Positions 1 through 5,945 of a stretch of 6,323 bases of DNA are shown piece by piece. The notes beneath the pieces were generated by a model. The model was not told the origin of the DNA and ran no database searches. It saw only the letters and a list, made by a program, of their open reading frames with translations. The translations under genes and the position numbers were made by a program. How positions within the stretch are numbered: the first letter of the stretch is position 1; each line of letters opens with the position of its first letter. The stretch comes from Candidatus Methanoplasma sp. (lineage in GTDB: Archaea > Thermoplasmatota > Thermoplasmata > Methanomassiliicoccales > Methanomethylophilaceae): the NCBI GenBank assembly GCA_031254265.1, contig JAIRUV010000049.1, forward strand, positions 1-6,323, written 5' to 3'.

Positions 1-2
1 CG

Positions 3-1325
3 GACAATGCCCCTCAGCAGGTGGCGAATGTGGCCTGCCTTCCCGGGATCGTCGGAAGTTCGATGGCCATGCCCGACATACACTGGGGCTATGGGTTCCC
101 CATCGGAGGGGTCGCCGCAGTTGACGCTGACAGCGGTTCGATATCCCCCGGAGGGATAGGTTTCGACATAAACTGCGGGGTGCGCCTGATCAAGACAGAC
201 CTCACCGTCGATGACCTCGGAGGGAGAACAAACCAGCTGGTGGACGAACTCTACAAGAACGTGCCGTCGGGGCTGGGTTCGAAGGGGCTTACGAAGATCG
301 GCGGCAGAGAGATGAACGACATACTCCTGAACGGATCGAAATGGGCTGTGGAGAACGGATACGGCTGGGAACACGACATCGAGGCCACTGAAGAAGGAGG
401 GTGTATGTCCGATGCCGATCCGTCCGTTGTGGGCGAGAAAGCTATAAAGAGGGGACTACCACAGCTGGGCTCGCTGGGGTCCGGCAACCATTTTCTGGAA
501 CTGGATGTCGTGGACGATGTCTTCGACCAGGATGTGGCGAAGAGGTTCGGGTTGAAGGAAGGAGCGGTCACCGTCACTGTGCACTGCGGGTCAAGAGGGT
601 GCGGCCATCAGATCGCCACCGAATACCTTCAGGAGATGGAGAGGTACATCAAGAACAACAGGATCGAACTCCCCGACAGACAGCTTGCCTGCGCCCCGCT
701 CGACTCGAAGCTCGGCGATGATTATTACAAAGCGATGTGCTGCGGCGCGAACTACGCCTGGGCGAACAGACAGATGATAACCCATTGGGTCAGGGAATCC
801 TTCGAGAACATATTGGGGGATTCGGCAGAGAGCATGGGTATGGATATGGTCTATGATGTGGCGCACAACATCGCGAAGAAGGAGCGCCATGATGTGGAGA
901 AGCGCTCGATGGATGTGCTTGTGCACAGGAAGGGTGCGACCCGCGCATTCGCGGCGGGACGCCCTGAGATCACTCCTTCATACAGGGATGTCGGCCAGCC
1001 CGTGATCATTCCAGGAGATATGAAGACCGGAACGTATGTCCTTGTAGGCCGGAAAGGTGCAATGGAGGAGACCTTCGGTTCGACCTGCCACGGCGCCGGA
1101 CGCAGACTGTCCAGGAATGCCGCCCTAAGCAAGCTCAAGGTCTCCGACGTGAGGAATGAGATGAAGAAGAGCAACATCTACCTCAGGAGCGGTTCCGACG
1201 AAGGGTTGTTGGAGGAGGCCCCTGCTGCATACAAGGATGTGGACGAGGTCATCAGAGTGGTCTGCGACGCAGGCCTCACCGGCAAAGTAGCGAAGCTCAC
1301 TCCGATAGGCGTGGTCAAAGGTTGA
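3..1325 (+). CDS. rtcB: RNA-splicing ligase RtcB (5' end cut off by window edge)
   Basis: RtcB is the GTP- and Mn2+-dependent ligase that joins RNA 2',3'-cyclic phosphate (or 3'-phosphate) ends to 5'-OH ends, chiefly in archaeal tRNA splicing and RNA repair in the cytoplasm. The family signature GYGFPIGGVAA is followed by SPGGIGFDINCGVR. By family knowledge, the Mn2+ ligands of the Pyrococcus enzyme (D95, C98, H203, H234, H329) correspond to codons at 165, 174, 489 (GNHFLE), 582 (VHCGSRG) and 864 (DVAHNI). The guanylylated histidine (H404) is the His of STCHGAG at 1089. All are intact. The frame is open to the left edge, with DNAPQQ before the first internal GTG at 21, so the true start lies outside. 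Alignment offset suggests about 40 residues are missing, giving about 480 aa, the normal length. No intein interrupts the visible part, although inteins occur in some archaeal RtcBs. The last 11 bp overlap the convergent HD gene. No archease gene is visible nearby. Confidence 0.97.
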   Translation, partial: DNAPQQVANVACLPGIVGSSMAMPDIHWGYGFPIGGVAAVDADSGSISPGGIGFDINCGVRLIKTDLTVDDLGGRTNQLVDELYKNVPSGLGSKGLTKIGGREMNDILLNGSKWAVENGYGWEHDIEATEEGGCMSDADPSVVGEKAIKRGLPQLGSLGSGNHFLELDVVDDVFDQDVAKRFGLKEGAVTVTVHCGSRGCGHQIATEYLQEMERYIKNNRIELPDRQLACAPLDSKLGDDYYKAMCCGANYAWANRQMITHWVRESFENILGDSAESMGMDMVYDVAHNIAKKERHDVEKRSMDVLVHRKGATRAFAAGRPEITPSYRDVGQPVIIPGDMKTGTYVLVGRKGAMEETFGSTCHGAGRRLSRNAALSKLKVSDVRNEMKKSNIYLRSGSDEGLLEEAPAAYKDVDEVIRVVCDAGLTGKVAKLTPIGVVKG

Positions 1326-2634
1326 GGATCTTCCTGGAGGCTTTGAGCACAGCATCCCTGTGCTCTTCGGGGGATGCTATAAGCAGCGACCAGCCGAATG
1401 CATCTCTAGATTGGAGCGCCTTTGCCACGGTGGACAGCTTGGCAAGCGATTTGACCTTCCCTTCCGGGTCGAGTATGGATACGTCGGTCTTGCCTATGTT
1501 CATATTCGAGAGCAGTACCGGCCTCGGCGGGATATCGACTATCACATCTGAAACGTCAACGCCCGCCCGGTCCGCTATCTCTCTTTCCAGCTGTTTCCTT
1601 TTCTTATAACCTGTGAACTCAGAAAGGTCTGACAGAAGGTCCTCGGACGCGTCCTCGCTGAACACTGTCGCGGCCTTTTTGTACAGGATCCTGTTCTGGA
1701 CCGACCTTGCTATCCTTGACGGCGTTCCGCCTTCTTCGATAAGCTGATCCACTAGTTCGGCATCGCTCAGAAGGTATATCCGGCTTATATCGAGCGATGA
1801 TGCCTCGATGGATTTCATCAGCATCATCTTGATTATCCTGACCGTCCTGTGGTAGTACACCGATGAGTACATCAGGGACCTCGATACCATCAGGCCCTCG
1901 GCCGCCGCCGTTCCTCCTTTCTCTATCACAATACGGTCATTGTGTACCTTCATGGTGCCTATCAGCCTGTCGATGTCCACCTTCCCGTGGGCGACGCCTG
2001 TGTAGTGCGCATCCCTTACCAGATAATCGATCTGGTCGGCATCCACCGGACCGTGTATTATCTGGTGGACGAAGTCCTTCGGAGAGAAATGCGCCGCCCT
2101 CTTCCAGTTGCTGAGGGCATCCCGGCTTTCTCCTCTCGATCCGGGGTACATTATCAGGCCGCACACCTCGTCGGACGATATCCCGTTCTCTTCCAGTACC
2201 TCGGATATCGGGCCCAGATGACCGAACAGGTCGCTGTCCCTTTCGAGATGTGTGCTTATCTCACCTTTGATGAGCTTCCCTGCAGCCTCCATGTGGTCCA
2301 TTCCCGTGACGTGTTCCGTCATCTCCTCCGTGGTATGGGAAAAGGGAGTGTGGCATATGTCATGCAGGAGTCCTGCCGCCCTCACGGCCATGGCATCCTC
2401 GCCGGAAAGGCCGGTGGATGCCGCCATCCTGCCGGCCAGGTGATATACGCCGAGAGAATGCTCGAACCTTGTGTGGTTCGCGCCGGGGAACACCATGTTC
2501 CCGAGACCGAGCTGCTTCACCGCCCTCAGCCTCTGCATCTCATGCCTGTCCAATATGGTCAGGAATGGTCCGTCCACCTTGATGCTGCCGTGGACCGGGT
2601 CATGTATCACCTTAGATGTTCCAGACATGTTCAT
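1315..2634 (-). CDS. HD-superfamily phosphohydrolase, SAMHD1/COG1078-like
   Basis: This 439-residue protein belongs to the HD phosphohydrolases related to SAMHD1 and bacterial dGTPases, so a dNTP triphosphohydrolase or related nucleotide phosphatase activity is likely; the substrate is not provable here. Numbering is from the chosen ATG. The N-terminus (KVIHDPVHGSIKV, residues 8-20) is typical of the family. The metal-binding set is complete: H59 in RFEHSLGV, H91-D92 in LLHDICHTPFSH, and D200 in VDADQIDYLVRD, corresponding to SAMHD1 H167, H206-D207 and D311. The C-terminal half is helical and less conserved. I chose ATG 2634 because it overlaps the sepF stop as ATGA. An ATG at 2658 would run 28 bp into sepF. 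The ATG at 2628 is also possible, with a weak AGAG about 8 nt upstream. It is third in the PUA-sepF-HD operon, and its 3' end overlaps rtcB by 11 bp. No allosteric SAM domain is present. Confidence 0.93.
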   Translation of the reverse strand: MNMSGTSKVIHDPVHGSIKVDGPFLTILDRHEMQRLRAVKQLGLGNMVFPGANHTRFEHSLGVYHLAGRMAASTGLSGEDAMAVRAAGLLHDICHTPFSHTTEEMTEHVTGMDHMEAAGKLIKGEISTHLERDSDLFGHLGPISEVLEENGISSDEVCGLIMYPGSRGESRDALSNWKRAAHFSPKDFVHQIIHGPVDADQIDYLVRDAHYTGVAHGKVDIDRLIGTMKVHNDRIVIEKGGTAAAEGLMVSRSLMYSSVYYHRTVRIIKMMLMKSIEASSLDISRIYLLSDAELVDQLIEEGGTPSRIARSVQNRILYKKAATVFSEDASEDLLSDLSEFTGYKKRKQLEREIADRAGVDVSDVIVDIPPRPVLLSNMNIGKTDVSILDPEGKVKSLAKLSTVAKALQSRDAFGWSLLIASPEEHRDAVLKASRKILNL

Positions 2635-2978
2635 TTCTCTTTGTATGTGATCCTGCATTTGTCTATGCCGAGGCCGCCGGGGCTCAGTATCATCAGCCTG
2701 TCGGATACTTCGGTGAAAGCACCGCTTATATCCTTGGAAACTTCCCGGAGGCGGGCGGCCATCTCTTTCTTTACTATGTCCCCGTCGGCGAACTTTGAGA
2801 AGTCGAGGACGAGTATGTTCCCTCTGTACGCCATATCCGTCAGAGGTTTCAGGTCGCGGTACGATGTGGTCTCCACCACCTTTATCCCCGCGTCCGACGG
2901 CGCATACATCGGTGTGCTGTGATCGTTCAGGTCGACGAACACCTTCTTTTTCTTCTGTTCCTCTTTCCTGCCGAACAT
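2631..2978 (-). CDS. sepF: Archaeal cell-division protein SepF (DUF552)
   Basis: SepF in archaea binds the C-terminal tail of FtsZ and anchors the Z-ring to the membrane. This 115-residue protein has the SepF core at about residues 32-106: the IKVVETTSYRDLKPLTDM strand-helix, the RGNILVLDFS segment with the conserved GNI (53-55), a DI.G motif near residue 86, and the closing DRLMILSPGGLGID. The usual N-terminal membrane-targeting amphipathic helix is not evident: the first residues are MFGRKEEQKKKK, a charged lysine cluster followed by a proline-containing linker. The start is ATG 2978. An AGGGG sequence in the last codons of the upstream PUA gene lies 9 nt before it, and GAGG lies directly upstream. 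It is 4 nt downstream of the PUA gene and shares ATGA with the HD gene. ftsZ is not in the window. Assignment is from core motifs and size; other DUF552 roles cannot be excluded. Confidence 0.87.
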   Translation of the reverse strand: MFGRKEEQKKKKVFVDLNDHSTPMYAPSDAGIKVVETTSYRDLKPLTDMAYRGNILVLDFSKFADGDIVKKEMAARLREVSKDISGAFTEVSDRLMILSPGGLGIDKCRITYKEK

Positions 2979-2982
2979 GTCC

Positions 2983-3474
2983 TCATTCCCCTGACTTCCA
3001 AAGCTTGTCCCCGACGTTGTGGATGCTCCTGACCGCTTTGCCTGGTATCTTTTTGATCAGTTCCTCTCCGCTCCTTTCCGATACGCCGACGGCGATCGGC
3101 ACTTTGTTCCTTACATCCCTTATCCAGACGAGATCCCCTGCGGATATCGACGGGTCGGCCTCCAGGATGCCGGGGCCCATGCAGTCGGCCCCGTTGGTGA
3201 TGAATGGGACCGCCCCCATGTCGACGGTCACATACCTTTTTACCGGCTTGTATCTGATTATTCCTCTTACCGTCAGGAAAGGCTTCTCCCCGAACATCAT
3301 GCCGAGAATATCGTTCCCGACGAACAGAAGATTGAAATCAGAGCTTTCGGCGAAGTCCACCTGATCGTCCTCTGTGAAAACAGAGACTCCCATTACCTCC
3401 TCCAATTCGGATGACAAGGTCTTGACCTCCTTGTTCCTCATCCTTTTTCTCTTTCGAATCCTGATATCTGCCAT
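2983..3474 (-). CDS. PUA-domain RNA-binding protein, archaeal MCT-1/Tma20-like
   Basis: This 163-residue protein resembles the archaeal PUA proteins of COG2016, relatives of eukaryotic MCT-1/Tma20, which bind RNA and the ribosome during initiation or recycling. The N-terminus is very basic (IRIRKRKRMRNK, residues 4-15). A pre-PUA region spans about 16-78, with FNLLFVGNDILGMM and a TVRGIIRYKP strand. The PUA domain spans about 79-158, shown by KRYVTVDMGAVPFITNGADCMGPGI, GDLVWIRD, PIAVGVS and a C-terminal GKAVRSIHNVGDKLW. The only reasonable start is ATG 3474: upstream in frame there is no start codon before a stop about 30 bp away. No good Shine-Dalgarno sequence precedes it, so it may be leaderless or have a very short leader. 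A perfect 7-bp inverted repeat covers the start codon. It is the first gene of the operon with sepF and the HD gene. The exact RNA target is unknown. Confidence 0.9.
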   Translation of the reverse strand: MADIRIRKRKRMRNKEVKTLSSELEEVMGVSVFTEDDQVDFAESSDFNLLFVGNDILGMMFGEKPFLTVRGIIRYKPVKRYVTVDMGAVPFITNGADCMGPGILEADPSISAGDLVWIRDVRNKVPIAVGVSERSGEELIKKIPGKAVRSIHNVGDKLWKSGE

Positions 3475-3479
3475 ATCAG
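3461..3479. repeat. Perfect inverted repeat over the PUA gene start codon
   Basis: CTGATAT-ctgcc-ATATCAG is a perfect 7-bp inverted repeat with a 5-bp spacer, and it includes the start codon (complement of 3472-3474). A second inverted repeat, TATCTG (3465-3470) with CAGATA (3477-3482), overlaps it. In the mRNA these are two mutually exclusive hairpins: one pairs part of the AUG into the stem, the other leaves the AUG in a six-base loop. It could instead be a DNA operator. The symmetry is seen; its function is inference, and short inverted repeats of this size also occur by chance. Confidence 0.4.
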
Positions 3480-3498
3480 ATAGCCATGTACATAGCGG

Positions 3499-3513
3499 TT
3501 TTCATACTTTTGC
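3499..3513 (-). promoter_or_regulatory. Candidate promoter of the PUA-sepF-HD operon
   Basis: Read on the minus strand, an A-rich stretch (GCAAAAGTATGAAAA) lies about 25-39 bp before the ATG at 3474. This is where a BRE/TATA pair would sit for a transcript with little or no leader. The match to an archaeal TATA box is poor. The call rests mainly on position, on the absence of a Shine-Dalgarno site, and on this being the only upstream region of the operon. Confidence 0.25.
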
Positions 3514-3537
3514 TTGAAATCTCGAGTTTGAGACTAT

Positions 3538-3717
3538 GTGAAGACGACCAGTAAACACATCGGCAATGCGCTGAAAGAAGAATTATCATGCTGCTATCTG
3601 CCGCAAAATTTGCGACACCCGGATGAAGAGTATTCGATGTTCAAAGATGCAGAGAAGAGATACTTTGAAATCAAATGGGGCGACCCAAATTGTGAAATGT
3701 GCAAAAAGTCGTGGTAA
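3538..3717 (+). CDS. Possible small ORF or gene remnant, 59 codons
   Basis: A GTG-started frame runs 59 codons to a TAA. Its product would begin MKTTSKHIGNALKEEL and end with FEIKWGDPNCEMCKKSW. I do not recognise it. Codon choice (GAA, GAG, GAT, AAA, mixed third positions) and a C-terminal CxxC look more like coding than random sequence, but the region is more AT-rich than the flanking genes and no clear ribosome site precedes the GTG. An in-frame stop lies just upstream (3529), so this is either a small gene or the 3' remnant of a decayed one. Its last codons (KKSW-stop) are formed by the first copy of the 33-bp repeat array. It could also be chance open sequence. Confidence 0.3.
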   Translation: MKTTSKHIGNALKEELSCCYLPQNLRHPDEEYSMFKDAEKRYFEIKWGDPNCEMCKKSW

Positions 3718-3802
3718 AAAATAGGAAATATGTCCCAAAAGTCGTGGTAAAAAGTAGGAGAACTGTATTAAAAGTCGTGGTAAAAAATAGTAATAAATAC
3801 TT
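3704..3802 (+). repeat. Three direct repeats, 33-bp period (22-bp core + 11-bp spacer)
   Basis: The core starts AAAAGTCGTGGTAAAAA and occurs at 3704-3725, 3737-3758 and 3770-3791, exactly 33 bp apart. Copy 1 differs from copy 2 at one base (AAT versus AGT near the 3' end) and from copy 3 only at the last base. The intervening 11-bp segments (3726-3736, 3759-3769, 3792-3802) differ markedly from one another. The frame that reads KVVVK(N/S) through the cores is open and continues into the downstream ATPase gene. The cores carry no synonymous differences, so a DNA-level role or recent duplication is more likely than a peptide repeat. The unit is too short for CRISPR. The third copy abuts the candidate TATA box of the ATPase gene, which suggests a multi-site operator. 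No inverted copy is seen downstream of the ATPase gene. Confidence 0.9.
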
Positions 3803-3803
3803 A
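3792..3803 (+). promoter_or_regulatory. Candidate TATA box for the ATPase gene
   Basis: AATAAATACTTA, preceded by the A-rich end of the third repeat as a possible BRE, is centred about 25 bp before the ATG at 3822. Archaeal transcription normally starts about 25 bp after the TATA centre, so the transcript would begin at or very near the start codon, giving a leaderless mRNA. This agrees with the lack of a Shine-Dalgarno site upstream of 3822. Position and composition support it; no start-site data are available. Confidence 0.45.
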
Positions 3804-3821
3804 CTGGCCAATTACATATTT

Positions 3822-5135
3822 ATGCTAAGGAGAAAAATCAGCGATTTTCTTGTTGAGTGGAAGAACACGCCTAAAAAGAATTGTCTCCTCGTGACAGGGG
3901 CAAGACAGGTCGGAAAAACATTCATTATCGACGATTTTGCAAAAAAGAACTACGGCAACTACATCTACATCAACTTCGAGCTGTCATCGGGGATGAAACG
4001 CATCTTCGACGGGGACCTTGACATCAGCACGCTCGAAAGGAACCTCAGCGTATATTTTCCCAATGTCGAATTCGAACCCGGCAATCTGCTGATCTTTCTG
4101 GATGAGATACAAAGCTGTCCGAATGCCCGCGTATCTTTGAAATCCTTCTCCTTGGACGGAAGATTCGACGTCATTGCATCGGGATCGCTGCTGGGACTCA
4201 ATTACAAAGAGGTATCGTCATACCCGGTGGGATATGAGACGGAGATCAAACTGCATTCTCTGGATTTCGAGGAGTTCTTGTGGGCGCTTGGTATCGGCGA
4301 CAGCATCATTTCATACATTTCAGACGCTGTTCGCAGGAAGACGCCCATCGACAACTCCATTCTGGAGAAGATGGAGGAGTACTACAGGTGGTATGCGGTC
4401 GTGGGAGGTATGCCGAATGCCGTTAACACGTTCATAGAGACGAACAATTTCGGCAAGGTCATGTCCGCGCAGGCCGATATCATCAGCGGATACATGAACG
4501 ATATCTCTAAGTATGCTGAAGTACAGGACAAAGCAAGGGTGAAGAATACCCTTCGCTCGATACCTGCTCAGCTGGCAAAGGAGAACAAGAAATTCATTTA
4601 CTCTGAAATATACGAAAGCAAGCCGGGGGAAGGTTCGAGAGAATACGGCGGCAGCCTTTCTTGGCTGTATGACGCCGGCATAGTGGATTACTGCTACAAC
4701 CTTCAGGAACCTGCCGCGCCTCTTGCATCGCACATGAGACCGGACGTTTTCAAGGTGTACATGCATGACACCGGGCTGCTGCTGTCCATGATGGAACCCG
4801 GAGCCCGCATTGCGATGTTGGACGGAGATATCAAGATCAAAAAAGGCGGGATCGCAGAGAACCTGACGGCAGAGGCCTTATCTAAAAAGGGGATAGTATT
4901 GACATATTTCGAAAAGAAAGGCAGGCTCGAGGTGGATTTCATACTGAACCTTGACGGGACAGTGACTGCGCTTGAAGTGAAATCAGGGAATAATAGACAG
5001 TCAAAGTCGCTGGATGTCGTGATGTCTGAAAAATACAATGTAGGAAGGGGAATCAAGCTGGAGAATACCAACATATACGTTGACGAGGACGGCGTGGAAC
5101 ACTATCCCCTCTTCGCCGCTGCATTCCTTTTCTGA
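3822..5135 (+). CDS. AAA_14 / DUF4143 family ATPase
   Basis: This 437-residue protein belongs to the widespread prokaryotic P-loop ATPases with a C-terminal DUF4143 domain, whose cellular role is poorly defined. From ATG 3822: Walker A GARQVGKT (26-33), Walker B LLIFLDEIQ (89-97), a sensor-like ASGS (119-122), then RWYAVVGGMPNAV (189-201), typical of the family. The C-terminal domain carries GGIAENL (E346), LEVDFIL (D372) and LEVKSG (E385, K387), an arrangement like a PD-(D/E)xK nuclease fold; activity is unproven. The frame is open back to a GTG at 3699, but that extension is only the KVVVK-type translation of the repeat array. Family starts normally lie just before the MLRRKISDFL type of sequence, and a TATA-like box sits about 25 bp upstream, so I take 3822. 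An AAGGAG lies just inside the gene and has no start codon after it. Its more mixed codon use and AT-rich upstream region suggest an accessory, possibly transferred gene. Confidence 0.92.
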   Translation: MLRRKISDFLVEWKNTPKKNCLLVTGARQVGKTFIIDDFAKKNYGNYIYINFELSSGMKRIFDGDLDISTLERNLSVYFPNVEFEPGNLLIFLDEIQSCPNARVSLKSFSLDGRFDVIASGSLLGLNYKEVSSYPVGYETEIKLHSLDFEEFLWALGIGDSIISYISDAVRRKTPIDNSILEKMEEYYRWYAVVGGMPNAVNTFIETNNFGKVMSAQADIISGYMNDISKYAEVQDKARVKNTLRSIPAQLAKENKKFIYSEIYESKPGEGSREYGGSLSWLYDAGIVDYCYNLQEPAAPLASHMRPDVFKVYMHDTGLLLSMMEPGARIAMLDGDIKIKKGGIAENLTAEALSKKGIVLTYFEKKGRLEVDFILNLDGTVTALEVKSGNNRQSKSLDVVMSEKYNVGRGIKLENTNIYVDEDGVEHYPLFAAAFLF

Positions 5136-5165
5136 TCCTGTTCTGCTAGGAACGGCCGGAGGAAC

Positions 5166-5176
5166 GTATTAAATGT
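5166..5176 (+). promoter_or_regulatory. Candidate promoter of the 240-aa protein gene
   Basis: GTATTAAATGT is a TATA-like AT-rich stretch about 50 bp before the ATG at 5223. It would give a start near 5196 and a leader of about 27 nt containing the ribosome site. Between the two lie two CATTGCA copies (5184-5190, 5196-5202), which also form an imperfect TTGCA...TGCAA dyad that could bind a regulator. The 5136-5222 region shows no convincing terminator for the ATPase gene: only a bulged stem, CC(T)GTTC with GAACGG (5137-5155), without a T run. Confidence 0.3.
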
Positions 5177-5210
5177 GAAAATCCATTGCATAGAGCATTG
5201 CAAATCAAAA

Positions 5211-5216
5211 GAAGGT
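5211..5216 (+). promoter_or_regulatory. Ribosome binding site for the 240-aa protein
   Basis: GAAGGT lies 6 nt before ATG 5223 and is complementary to the anti-Shine-Dalgarno end of archaeal 16S rRNA. It is the clearest ribosome site in the window and fixes this start. Confidence 0.55.
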
Positions 5217-5222
5217 AAGTAA

Positions 5223-5945
5223 ATGGGGATAAGCATCGGGATATACGAGAGCGAGGCGAAGAGTGCGCTGTGCAGGGACCTGAGAAAGAACGTCGTGAGG
5301 GTGCGCGTCGACGATGTCTCCGGAATGGAGAAGCTGGCGGGATATGATGATGTTGTATCCCTTGATGACGCAAGGTCCCTGGTGGGAGACTGGGATGCCT
5401 TCCTTAAGAGGAACAGGATCAGCGCCGAGACCGACGCCATCTACATGGACAAGCTGAAGAACGATGCGGACATCGGACTCCTCCGGCCTAAAGCGAAAAG
5501 GGTCAGCACCGGCTGGGTGGACATGGACAAGGTCAGCGGCTCAGATAAGGAGAAGGTGCTTGCCGCCTCCAAGAAAGAGAACCGTCTCACCGGCTGGGAC
5601 ATGCTGTCCTTTGACGAAATGAACGAGATGTGCCAGAAGTGCACATTGTCATGGGATAAGGGGAGAGGGTGCATAGGGTCCTTCGGACCGGATGACAGTC
5701 TTCTTCCCGGAATAGCGGAGAAAAGAGGCTGCAAGATAATCGCTTCGGTGCCGGAAGGCGCGAAGAACGGCAGGAAGTACACACCGGACGATGCGAAGAC
5801 ACTGCTGAAAGAGATCGGGATACTGACCGCCGCCCTTCCTGAAGAGGGGAAGATGATGGTCAGGCGTTACAGCGGGCCTCTTGAACGCATGACCGCTGTC
5901 GCGGAGATATCCGTCAGAGAAGGCTGCGGATTCTACTTCTTCTGA
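5223..5945 (+). CDS. Uncharacterised protein with a four-cysteine cluster
   Basis: I do not recognise this 240-residue protein. It has no signal peptide or membrane segment and is rich in Asp, Glu, Lys and Arg, so it is probably cytoplasmic. The N-terminal part (1-130) contains acidic and basic helices with two similar TGW stretches (STGWVDMDK near 96, LTGWDMLSF near 122). Residues 131-175 hold a cysteine cluster, C137-x2-C140-x9-C150-x19-C170, around LSWDKGRGCIGSFGP, which could bind zinc or an iron-sulfur cluster. The C-terminal part (176-240) has a predicted helix (DDAKTLLKEIGIL) and ends in the unusual GCGFYFF. The start is fixed by GAAGGT 6 nt before the ATG. Codon use resembles the conserved genes at the left rather than the AT-rich middle, which suggests a resident gene. 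It converges directly on the flavoprotein gene, with no spacing between stop codons. Confidence 0.88.
   Translation: MGISIGIYESEAKSALCRDLRKNVVRVRVDDVSGMEKLAGYDDVVSLDDARSLVGDWDAFLKRNRISAETDAIYMDKLKNDADIGLLRPKAKRVSTGWVDMDKVSGSDKEKVLAASKKENRLTGWDMLSFDEMNEMCQKCTLSWDKGRGCIGSFGPDDSLLPGIAEKRGCKIIASVPEGAKNGRKYTPDDAKTLLKEIGILTAALPEEGKMMVRRYSGPLERMTAVAEISVREGCGFYFF

Noticed and set aside
2635..2658. Upstream ATG at 2658 as the HD gene start
   Set aside because: It would add eight residues lacking family similarity and lengthen the overlap with sepF to 28 bp, whereas ATG 2634 gives the common ATGA coupling.
1942..2922. A 326-codon open frame on the plus strand opposite the HD gene and sepF
   Set aside because: Its product matches nothing I know and is rich in His, Arg and Pro as expected of an antisense shadow in GC-rich DNA. 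The minus-strand proteins have complete family motifs over the same bases.
2795..3414. Open frames on the plus strand (131 and 189 codons) opposite the PUA gene and sepF
   Set aside because: Low-complexity Ser/Pro/Thr- or Arg/His-rich translations without motifs; the minus-strand PUA and SepF domains explain the region.
3704..3802. CRISPR array
   Set aside because: Three 22-bp cores with 11-bp spacers are far below CRISPR dimensions, no cas genes are nearby, and the spacers are too short for targeting.
3827..3832. AAGGAG as a Shine-Dalgarno site for a start downstream of 3822
   Set aside because: No ATG, GTG or TTG follows in frame at a suitable distance, and the residues MLRRKISDFL belong to the family's normal N-terminus.
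3704..5135. Insertion sequence carrying the ATPase
   Set aside because: No transposase, no terminal inverted repeats, and no copy of the repeat core is seen between 5136 and 5222. The direct repeats occur on one side only.
5102..5440. Minus-strand open frame of 112 codons across the 5136-5222 gap
   Set aside because: Ser/Thr/Leu-rich translation without motifs, running antisense to two better-supported genes and across a region with promoter-like and ribosome-site signals for the plus strand.
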